DNA from: Diadema setosum
Taxonomy: Eukaryota; Echinodermata; Echinoidea; Diadematoida; Diadematidae
DNA: 64,000 bases
NCBI RefSeq assembly: GCF_964275005.1
Contig: NC_092706.1
Coordinates: 6,324,564-6,388,563 of the forward strand
Reading direction: 5' to 3'
Shown one piece after another: positions 31,506 to 41,700 of the stretch. Position 1 is the stretch's first letter, and each line of letters opens with the position of its first letter. The translations under genes and the position numbers were made by a program. The notes beneath the pieces were generated by a model. The model had not been told where the DNA came from, did not search any database, and saw only the letters and a list, made by a program, of their open reading frames with translations.

Positions 31506-32003
31506 CCATGTAATCAGTATTCATTTTATTCATTTATTTTGTGGTTTTCATATTTTTTATCGCTAGGAAAATTGAGTAAAAAAAGTTGTTGATCTGTAAT
31601 TATCTCGAAACCGCTTATTTTTTTTTCCCCCTGTTATTTTGTGCAGCGCTCCCATTGCATTGTGGAATGTGATAACATATGGTAAACTCAGTCTGTTTAC
31701 TCGCACTTGCAGTTGACCGTCAATCATGTTAAGACAGCTGTAGGAGATGACTCTTGTAAATCTTTTTGGTCATTCGACCTGTCTTATTAACCGTCCCAGG
31801 CTGACATAGGCCTACCTGAAAAACAGCTCGACTCTCGAGCAGATGTAGGCCTATTGGAAACACCCTTTGTCTCAAATACGTCTTCCTCATCATTTCTCGA
31901 ACACACGCACAACTTATCATCAACCAAAGTGAGTCAAGAATTAATTTTAAATGATGTCAAACAATTGACCGATTCTGTGACGCGCTATGTGTATTTTTGG
32001 CAT

Positions 32004-32243
32004 GGGCGCAGCCATAGTGGGTGTATCAGCCGACCCCCCCCCCCCCCTCCACACTCCCCCACCCCTCTCCCCACATTAGCACACGCGCAGAATGAAAAAC
32101 TTCTTTAGCCAATAGGCGTCTCGTACTGAGTGCGCGAATGCTTGCTAGTGCGCGAACCTTTGTTACAAGTGCGTGTAAACATGTTGCCCGGGGGTGGGGG
32201 AGAGCAGGGGGGGTCGGCTGATACACCCACTATGGCTGCGCCC
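32004..32243. mobile_element. MITE with perfect ~37-bp terminal inverted repeats
   Basis: The left end GGGCGCAGCCATAGTGGGTG (continuing to 32040) and the right end (32207-32243, ending CACTATGGCTGCGCCC) are exact reverse complements. The interior is GC-rich and non-coding. Near-identical ends suggest a fairly recent insertion. No convincing target duplication was seen. Confidence 0.8.
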
Positions 32244-33840
32244 TGTGCCGTAAAATGTCTGCTGCCCTCAACGAACCCGAATCGGTCAATATTCTCATCC
32301 TGAAGTATGAATGGCATATGATATCATAATTTTATTAGCCAGTGGTCAGAGGGATCGTTTGAGCGATGATCTCCCGATTTTATCCGATAAAGAAGTCGAC
32401 CCAGCAGGGGCCTGTTCGGTTTCAGCACAATGCATTCGTCCAATGTGATCGGGGTCATGTGATGTGTCACAAAACACGTCACAAGTGTCGGGCAATCAGC
32501 AGCAGCACGCATGTGTTTACATACCAAAGAGATTTTTCTCCTCCCCACCAGTCAGACCGCAACGCTGCTGTTAATGAGCTCAAATCAAAAATTTATCGTA
32601 CGCGCAGGTTTTTGCGCATGTCCTTCTCAGCACCCGAGATTTTGCGAGATAATTCAGAGACAAAGTGCATGGTCTACGAGATTCACTTATTGGCGACATG
32701 AAGATCTACTATCCGTGACCAATTGACATGGTTTGTGAATATTTGAAATAAATCACACCTTTTAATGCTTACATTATACAGAATGAGCTTATGATATCAT
32801 TATTCATATCTCTGCATTATATCGATATTTTCCAAACGACCCTGAGACAAATTAGAACAAGGCTTTCTATTTATTGCCAACCCGACCCGTTCATAGGTTG
32901 AATCACCACATGAATGATAGTCAACGTTTTAGATATACCTGTTATAACAGCACACTAAGAACTGAATTGGTCCCTCGCTTAGAAAACAATAAAAATTGAA
33001 AGTCTCGTCGAGTAAAAATCATAGTGTGGCAATTTGAGATACATGCGCTCCCAGGGTATCATTAGATAAATTACTCAGCGATGTATACAGTGGATTAATA
33101 AGGAATAATTATTCTAATACCAAAAAGAGAGCCCCAAAGAACTCATGTGTGCAAACACAGTGCTAGATCTTGTATTATTGATTTGTATGCTACTTATTAA
33201 TGCACTCTACTTTTATCTAGTTGTGCCGGCAAAAAAAGGTTCAAGCCAAAGTTGAGCTGTCGATCAGAGTGGAGTGTTGTTCTTGTTGTTTACGTGAAGA
33301 TCTTACACCAGCTGCAGTTGCCTGAACCTGAGCGCGTATACACACATTGTGCGCGCGCACACACACACACCATATTTATAGGGTCCTACACTGTCATCTA
33401 CACACAGTGTTTACTGTCATTCCGCGAGGTGCGTTCAACTCTCCACTCAGAGGGAATTAACCAATCAGAAACGCGTATTCGCGGCAAACTGAAATCTCGT
33501 CAAAAATTAACTGTACAACGCAATGATTTATTCGCCAACCTGACCCGTTCATAGGATCAGTCCACATAAAGTCATTATGTTTTCATAGAATGATATTTTC
33601 TCTTTCATTTTATACCTCTTCCATTTTGGTCCACCTTAATTTCGTCGGTCTAGTATACCCCTTAAGAAGAATGGAAAATATGCAAATTTTGTGTTTTATA
33701 ATTTCCTTGTTCAGTATATCTTATATGTCATAACCTTTCAAGTGGTCGAATTTCATCAAAGTACAACTCTTCAGCTTTTTATCGATATATAAATCATGAA
33801 GATTGATAATGTCGTTTAGATTTACAGACACTCTAAAAAT
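32244..33840. other. No gene recognised; short repeated phrase
   Basis: The phrase CCAACC(C/T)GACCCGTTCATAGG occurs at about 32878 and 33535, so this stretch contains at least two copies of a dispersed sequence. The open frames at 32366-32726 overlap in different frames and show no domain. Confidence 0.4.
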
Positions 33841-33929
33841 GTGGTCTCCCAGCTTATTACGTATTCATGTCCGCGAGGTCCATGCATACGCGTACGATAA
33901 ATGCGAAGGCTTTTCAGGACGTTGCGGTC

Positions 33930-34055
33930 TGACTGCCCACCGAACTAAAACATAGTGGAATGCGTGTTCACCCAGGAAATACGCAGCCACCTAAACTTGC
34001 TACCACCGCCATTTTGATAGGGCAATTTTTCCTTATATAGAGTGCACGCTATATG
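33930..34055 (-). repeat. Promoter-like segment, inverted copy of 38365-38500
   Basis: On the minus strand this reads GAGTGCACTCTATATAAGGA-like sequence at its start, then a YY1-type CAAAATGGCGG, then CACGCATTCCACTATGTTTT. The segment at 38365-38500 on the plus strand has the same order: GTGCACTCCATATAAGG, AACAAGATGGCGACG and CACGCATTCCACTATGTTTT. The pair lie 4.4 kb apart in opposite orientation. The right copy lies 130-260 bp upstream of the TMEM41A ATG. Confidence 0.65.
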
Positions 34056-34504
34056 GATCCAACCACTCTCTCATTTTCGATTGTTCATGCACGCGTCATG
34101 TCGTGCACCCCACCCCCACTTCCTCATCAATCGCGCACACACTGGTAACACGGGAGGTATATGGTATGATCAAGGAGGTATGTTCAATTCGGTGTAATAA
34201 TGGCATAGATAAAAATGGCAGTGGTAAAAATGGCAGAGGTAAAAATGGCAGAGGTGAAAATGTCAGATGTAATAATGGCAGAGGTAAATAATTAAGACAG
34301 TGGTACAAATGTCAGAGGTAAAGTTGTCAGTGGTAGAAATGTCAGTGGTCAAAATGCCAGAGATAAAAATGTCATTGATAAAATTTAGTCGTAGAAATGC
34401 AAGATGACGAGGTAAAAGTGACAGAGATTTTATTTTCCTTCATGTTTCTGACACCTTTCTAGCAATACGCGCTTTTCGTGCCTTCTCCTGAAATAATTAA
34501 AGCA

Positions 34505-34950
34505 CGGGGGAGACCGGGGAGAAATGGGACACGGGGAGAAATATAAACTCATGTATATAAGTTGAAAATGGTCGGCAAGTCAACAATCCAATTATATCAG
34601 TATGAGCCTCGGTACACCTGAAAAAGGACATATTGACTACCATACAGCTCTACAGGTATCTTGTCAGTAAAATATCAAACTTAGATCTCGTAGGTCCTAT
34701 ACTATGTTAATAGGTATTTTAGTAAGTGCACAAACTTCTGAAAATAAAATTGCTTGATAACAGACATGCAGGTATGAAAAATTGGCAGAGATCTTTTACT
34801 GTTTTTGTTATCACTGGGAGAAATTTAATAGGGCATAGTGTTACATTTCTCCCCGCAGCACATGTAAATCCTACTTTGGTCAGGATGGTTATCTAATTTC
34901 TCTCCAGGTTGTCTCATTTCTCAGCGCTTGATGTCCCATTTCCCCCCAAA
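34505..34950. repeat. Segment with 'GGGGAGAAATGGGACA' inverted phrases
   Basis: The left side has GGGGAGAAATGGGACACGGG and the right side CATTTCTC and ATGTCCCATTTCCCCCC, an inverted relationship. It resembles a degenerate MITE. Non-coding. Confidence 0.4.
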
Positions 34951-34986
34951 TTAGGGGTTAAACAAATCATTAATTACACGAAAATG

Positions 34987-35031
<45 letters not shown>
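34987..35031. repeat. (AT)n microsatellite
   Basis: About 22 AT dinucleotides. Confidence 0.95.
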
Positions 35032-35034
<3 letters not shown>

Positions 35035-35104
35035 ATATCACAAAATGCTCTACTAATGTTACTACACTCCTGTGCTACATACTCTCTCTATAAAAAAAAA
35101 AAAA

Positions 35105-35235
35105 AGATCGAGTGAAAATATTCACTCATAAAGGAGTGAATACAAAAAAGAGTGAACTTAGAGTGAAATTGGAGTGAATTTTGAGTGAAAATGTTCATTT
35201 TCACTCATTTTGGAGTGACCTCAGGGATCACTCCT
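35105..35235. repeat. 'GAGTGAA' repeat-rich segment
   Basis: Multiple GAGTGAA units occur, with inverted TTCACTC copies near both ends. It is probably a small degenerate inverted-repeat element. Confidence 0.45.
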
Positions 35236-35330
35236 AAATCTTTGAACAATGTAATGAAATATTTTGCAAGAGCCTACTGATGTCTGCCGATACATCTAGC
35301 TGTAGTTTGTTTTTTGCGTTTTGTATTTTT

Positions 35331-36330
35331 ATGCCTCCGCAACGAAGTGGCCGGAGGCATTATGTTTTCGGGTCGTCCGTCCGTCCGTCCGTCCGTCCGT
35401 CCCGTTTTGTTTTTGTCGATATCTCAAGAACCGTGCGGTGGTTTTACATCAAACTTGGTATGAGGGTATATCCTTGGGGGATAATACTTTGTGTGGATTT
35501 TAGGGTCGCAGGGTCAAAGGTCAAAGGTCACAGGTTATTTTGTGAAAAAAAATGAAATTTCATGTTTTTCTCCATATCTCGCAAATGGTTCAAGGTATCT
35601 TCATGGAACTTAGTATATATGCTTGTACCGATGGGCAGTGATTATCTAGGGAAGTTGGGGGTCATGGGTCAAAGGTCAGGGGGTCAGAGGTCAAGGTCAA
35701 CTCCTCAAAATATCACTATACTTTCCTTATATTTATGCAATGAATGAAGGTTTTTTTTTTAACTTCATGTATACATGTATTACCCAATATATATTCTGTG
35801 GGAAGTTTCTTGCCAAAAGGTCAAAGGTCAAAAGGCCAAAGGTCAAGTGAAAGTGCTGAATTGCACTTTTTCCTCCATATCTCAAAAGTAACTTAAGGTA
35901 TCATCATGAAACTTACATATTTATGCATGTTCAACCTAACAGTGATTCTCTTTGGAACTGTGAGGTCAAAGGTCAAAGGCCAGGTTTAGATAATGCTATT
36001 TTCCCATTTGATACTGAAATTATACTTTTTCTCAATACCTTGAAAAATTACTCAATGCATAAACTTATAAAAGGGTCAAAAGTCAAGTAAAAATCATCAG
36101 TTCCCCAAATACCTGCACTCTGACATTTTAATCATTCATCCAAATGAACCTATAGTTCTAGGAAAGTGAACATTCAGCACATTTGTGTCAAACCTGTCAT
36201 TTTAATATTTTGCCAATTGTTTGAAACTGTCATCACACATTGTCAAGACATTGTACTATAGACCTATCAGGAGAACCATGCATTATGGCGGAGGCATATC
36301 AGTCGTCGTAGCGATATATCTAGTTACTTC
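35331..36330. mobile_element. 'ATGCCTCCGC' inverted-end element with AGGTCA runs
   Basis: The left end reads ATGCCTCCGCAACGAAGTGG, followed by a (CCGT)n run (35373-35402). The right end (about 36281) reads CATTATGGCGGAGGCAT. The interior contains repeated GGTCAAAGGTCA runs near 35513, 35669, 35817 and 35966, interleaved with 'ATATCTC' and 'ATGAAACTTA' phrases. No protein is encoded. Confidence 0.6.
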
Positions 36331-36366
36331 TACATTATGTCGTGATCAGGTCTTGTGAGAAAGATA

Positions 36367-36901
36367 TACACTGCAAAAAGTCCGGTGTTAAATAGTGAAC
36401 ACCGAGCTGGTGTTAAATTTTCGGTGCTCATTTATGGTGTTAAATTAACACCTACGGGTGTCATTTCCAAATTTTAAACTGTTTTTTGAAGAGTTTCTTA
36501 GTAACTGCACTTCTTGTTGATTTTTAATTTAAACAAGACGATCAAGAATTTTACATTAAAATACTAGATTTTTGAAAAAATGTGAAAATAAATTTACACC
36601 AAAGTAACACCAGCTGGTGTGGTCCCTTATTGAAGCTGGACGGGTGTTAAACCATTGATCTTAACACCAGCAAATATCAAATCAACACCATGTGGTGTCA
36701 TTTTTGAATTAACACCAGTACAGTGTCAAAATAACACCAGGTACAGTGTCAAATTAACACCACGAAGTGTCAGGTGAACACTTTTCAACACCATCACAGT
36801 GCATTTTTAACACCTGTGGGTGTGGTCCTTTATTGAAGTTTGATCGGTGTTAGATTTAACACCCGTGGTGTTAAATCTAACACCGATGTTTTTAGTGTAG
36901 G
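36367..36901. mobile_element. Inverted-end element rich in 'GTGTTAA/AACACC' units
   Basis: The ends read TACACTGCAAAAAGTCCGGTGTTA-like on the left and its approximate inverse, ending TTTTTAGTGTAG, on the right. The interior carries many alternating GGTGTTAAAT and TTAACACCA motifs on both strands and could fold extensively. Non-coding. Confidence 0.6.
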
Positions 36902-38364
36902 CTCCTACGAAACCTGAATGTGAGAAAATAACATAGAACAGGTGAAAAATTAGCGGTTCGCTTCGACAATGTCTCCTTCACATCTTTACACTAAACAGTT
37001 CAAAAAATGAAAAATAATGACAATATACTAGCCTGGAAGTGAGCGGAATTCGTTTGTGTAAAAGTGTGTATGTGAGAGTAAGTTGTATATCTGCGTATAG
37101 AAGTATATGTTTATACCAAAAGTGGGTTCGTGCGTGTTTGTATGTGTTTGTGTGTGTGTGTGTGTTTGTGTGTGTGATAACTTCATTGGCCGAAACAACG
37201 TATAGGATTGTACTGTTTAAGGGCTATGCAGCACTGTTGAAACCCCCTTTAGTAATAATGATAATAATGATAATTTCCCATAGGCCTATACTAGGCTCTT
37301 TTTTCGCTGGTTTATTATTCGTCTGAACAGACAGATTACGCCACTGCACTTGAATCAAAATCAGAATAATGAGAGAGCTGTCATCTTTTTAAAACATAAT
37401 TCAATAAATATTCTTCAAATCTGCAATTTAGATTTGATAATTTGATAAATACAATTTGCTCTGGCTATATAGGTCATTATTCAAAACCTCTTCATACGTT
37501 TACCTCTGACGAAATCGCTCTCATTACTTCTGACATTTTACCTCTGCCATTTTTGCCTCTGCCATTTTTACCTCTGCCATTTCTACCTCTGCCATTTTAC
37601 TATGACATTTTTACCTCTGTCATTTTTACCTCTGCCATTTTTACCAATCAGGTTCCATAGCTAGATAGAGCTAGGGCCTACGACAGTGACACTGACAGTG
37701 TGTAAATTTATGATGATTATCGATGGTGATGATGTTGATTCCAGGATATTCTTGTAAATTCCAGGAGTTTTTAGTGTTGATTTCAGGAGGACTGACCTCG
37801 AAAAGTGGAAGCACTGATGATATGAAGCAATAAGACAGACGCAGGATCTTGCCTGCTTTTGATGAGCAACTGACACTCTGGGCCTAACTTCTTTTAGTGG
37901 CGAGCATTATGCCTAAATTAAAGTGCTTATTAATGAAGAAACTTGATTTATCTACGGTGCATATGTAATTCAAGAGTTAATAAAGCAATCTAGAAATTCA
38001 ACAGCAAGAAAAAAAAAAAAAAACGCCGCAAACATGTTAAAAGAACTAATGTGAGTCCTCCGCATAGCCGCCATACAGCCTACACACAGCGCCCGTGCAC
38101 ATATGATTTCGTCGAGCTCTAGACCCTTTTTATCGACTTTGTCAGACTGGCAAAAGATCGAGAAGTTTAACTCGAAGTTTTGCCAGTGTGACCGCAAACT
38201 TTCCACGTAACTTTCCGCCAAACTTCTCGATCTGTTTGCGGGCTAAGTCTCCGAAGCGCAAGGCCATTGTCATGTACAAACGTGCATTGTTACGTCATAA
38301 TCACTAGCCACTGGACGGCGTACTCTTGCTTGCGCGCGTACCAGTGGCCCAGTCTAAACCGCGC

Positions 38365-38500
38365 CTAAGCGTGCACTCCATATAAGGAAAAATTGACCTA
38401 ACAAGATGGCGACGCAACACGGTAAATTTGGCTGCACGATCTCGTGTATGTTGGGAATAGGGACACGCATTCCACTATGTTTTAGTTCGGTGTGACTGCC
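38365..38500 (+). promoter_or_regulatory. TMEM41A: Candidate TMEM41A promoter segment
   Basis: It holds CCATATAAGGAAAAATTGAC followed by AACAAGATGGCGACG, a good match to the YY1/initiator-type motif found downstream of many housekeeping start sites. It ends about 130 bp before the TMEM41A ATG. The same block occurs inverted at 33930-34055, which could mean a repeat-derived promoter. Confidence 0.45.
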
Positions 38501-38626
38501 ACCACTGGGGAAAATCTCTTTGTTACATACACACTGGTACTCTGCCCATGCAGCTGAATGACAGACCGACTGTCGTCAGTCAACGACGACATCACTTGGG
38601 CTCAATGCAGTGAAAACACGGACAAA

Positions 38627-38733
38627 ATGGGGATTCTAATCTCAATTTCTGCCATAGGTAGCATTTTTATGGTAGCAACGTCTTGGTTGTACATTCTTTC
38701 TATCAATCACCCGTCGCAGTCGTCAAATTCAAG
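38627..38733 (+). CDS. TMEM41A: TMEM41A coding exon 1
   Basis: It starts ATGGGGATT and encodes MGILISISAIGSIFMVATSW and a short luminal/cytosolic segment, ending two bases into a Ser codon at donor GTAGAATC. The start is the first in-frame ATG and follows GACAAA. Counterpart of the hydrophobic N-terminus of vertebrate TMEM41A. Confidence 0.85.
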
Positions 38734-41700
38734 GTAGAATCTTCGTTTATCTTTATTCGGAGTCCTTTGTCGCAAGAGTGCAGTATATAGTAGTCCCGTG
38801 TACTTATTACTATGTAGGGGTTGTAAGCAATTTGTGCTTTAATACAATTCAATTCATTATCATGGATAAGCCCATTTACCATGCTCACAAGAAGATAAAT
38901 TCACACTAGAAAGTGTATTTAATAGTCTCGAAAGGATGGTCACCGAATAGAAATATTATAACGCAAATATCATACGTGATGTCTTGCTACGTAAAGTGTT
39001 TGGAATCCGAAATAAAAAGAGTGAAACTCTTCTCTAAAAAAAATGTAAAGTTAAAATTATAATTTATTGTATGCTCAATGTTGTGTGAATTGTGTCACTG
39101 TCAGTACAGTACAGTAGGCCCTAGTGACTGTGTAAAATAAAATCAATTTGATTGCATAACAAGTCAGTTGCAGTTTCCACATCCGTCTTAATTCAAGATG
39201 TATTTGGGTGACAAAGTTTGTCTAAACGTCCACCATAACATAAGGGATTAATAAGATGTTTAAACTTTATTGGTAGCCGTGTAAATTTATAGTCATTTAT
39301 ACACTGAATTTGACAAAATTGTTACTATAACTTTACTAGGGTGCAGCCATCGGCCATCCAGGCTGCTGGGCATGCCACATAAGCCTACTAACAGTAGGGG
39401 CCTAAGCACAGCACAGCATACCATTTATTTCAATGTCAAGGCAATGATGTTCGTGCTGTACAAACGGCAAGGCACAGAGATATTTACAATTGTGGCAAGT
39501 GGGTGTAGATCTTTACACCCCCCCCCCCTCCTGCAGGTTGGACCCCTTGTGGGATTAGGGGGGGGGGGGGCATAACGACAAAATGACATTGTCTGGTGTT
39601 GTGCTTCATGTAGAGTACTGTGATGTGAATGAGTATTTTATTTCTTTGAATGCCATACAAAGATTCTGTTTAATAACAATCACTCTTCGTTTTTTTTTTT
39701 TTTTTTTCCCTTCGTTGAATGCAGTCATGTTGAACTCGGCTTTCCAAGTAACCTGGAGGAGTTGAAGGACACGGTTGACTTGCTCCAGCAGTACAAGAGT
39801 GATAACATTGCATACATCATGCTGCTATTCTGCAGTGCCTATTTGTACAAACAGACTTTTGCCATTCCTGGATCAGTGTTCATGGTAAGTCGTTTTAAGG
39901 GAAAGTTTTCACAAAACGTATGGTAGTGGAGTGATGCAGAAAGCTTACTGAAATGCTTGGCAAAACTTAGAGTTTGATATAAAAAACAATTCAGAACAAA
40001 ACAAAGAAGTCACTTTGTTTTACTTTGTTCTTGAATATCTCTGCTATTTCAAAACTGATTTTCATCAAATTTACTTTGAATTCCTCTTAGAATTGCATGC
40101 TCTGTAACATTTTATAAGTGATTTCTAATTATCTGGCAAAAAATTTTAATCTAAATTCCCCATCTCAACAAAAGCTATACCAATTTACCATCCCTTTAAG
40201 CTGTCCAATGAACATAGCTATTACCATTTATGCCTAGATTAGTGTTGACTTTTGCCTCTTCCAGTTAAACATTGTTATCGGGGTGTTTCACAAAGAATTT
40301 CGATTTTGATTTCGAAGTTGATTTTTAAAGTTAAGATAAGTTAAAATGATAAGTTTTAAAATTAAGATCAACTTAAAATTATAGTATGTCAGTGGTTTTT
40401 CTATTCAGTTTTATTTCATTTTTTTCGCTAATTCACTTCAGTTGTTGCTGAAATTTACAGACAAATTTCTCTATCCCCCCTTAAAAAAAAAAAAATTGTG
40501 TATCAATGGCTGCATGTAAAAGTCACCAAAATGATTATTTTTATTTGGAAGTTAGAATATCATTGAAGACATACACGGCATACCCAAATTCTGAAATGAA
40601 ACAATCCCCAGAAAATGTTGGATCATATGCAACTTCATTTCCACCTTGTGCCACCCTCAGAACCTACTGGGCGGTGCCCTCTTTGGTACGTGGCTGGCAT
40701 TTCCGCTGTGCTGCCTTCTCTCCGCCTGCGGGGCCACCTTCTGCTACCTCCTCTCTCATTTCTTTGGCAGAACTCTCATCATGACCTACTGTGCCGAACG
40801 GGTGAAGCCACTTCAGAAGCTCGTGAGTGATGTTCTGTGTGGGTCTAGGGCAATTTCCCCCAGACCCTTCCCCTGACCCTGACCCTAACCCTAATCCTTA
40901 CCCTGAACCTAATCCTAATTCTAACTCAAACTCTAACCCTATCCCTAATCTTTACTCTAACCTTATCACTTAACCAGTATTTAGCTGAGGGGATATGGTC
41001 GGGGGGGGGGGGGGGGAGTAATATTGCCCTGATGTCTTTTGTGTTTGTGTTTGTGTGTTTGGTTATAGGGTCTGTTTGCCCATTATCCATTCAATCTTTA
41101 TTCATCTGAAGGAATCAAAATTTTGCTTGGGCATTACTGGCAAAATACATCTGTATAAGGTGAGAATTGACACAGACGTGTACACGACAGGCAAACCAAC
41201 ACAGATTACTTTTATATCAACACCATAATACGGATCAGTTATGTAACTTAATGAGTAAGGAAGCCGAGAAATTGACTTGAAAAAACAAACAAACAAAAGC
41301 CAAAACCAAGAGGCAGGCAAGGTGATGCTTGGTGCCTGATGGCTGTTTTCCATTGTCTGTCCCAACTCCCTGTTCTCCATGTTATGTCCCATGTCTTTTA
41401 TTTGTTTTTGTCGCACTGTATGTAAGTCCTTGTTCACAGCCCCGTCAATGTCAATGTCCATGTGTATGTCCCTGTCTTTGTCTCTGTCCTTGTCTCTATC
41501 TCTGTTTCGCATCTTTATCTACAATCATAACTTCATCACTACAGTCAACCTTGTTTAAGTTGACCTTGCATAAGTCAAATAATCCCTAAGTTGAAAGTCT
41601 TTTCAAGCCCTCTTCTCTTTATATTATACCCTCATAAGTCAAATTTTCTCTAAGTCTAAGCTATTTCTTCGGTCCAAGTAGATTCGTCTTAGGCGAGGTA

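Larger units (their letters stand above)
34185..37665. mobile_element. TU-like foldback element with ~15-bp tandem units at both ends
   Basis: From about 34193 to 34430, degenerate units of AAAAATGGCAGAGGT repeat with a ~15-bp period. From about 37500 to 37650 the inverted unit ACCTCTGCCATTTTT repeats likewise. Long inverted ends made of 15-bp tandem units are the described hallmark of sea urchin TU foldback elements. About 3.1 kb of interior separates them and holds nested elements (35331-36330 and 36367-36901), an (AT)n tract and no coding sequence. The two ends could instead be independent inverted repeats, so the single-element reading is an inference. Confidence 0.5.

Noticed and set aside
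34103..34308. Asn/Gly/Lys-rich and Leu/Pro-rich repeat frames
   Set aside because: They translate the 15-bp tandem units of the foldback arm.
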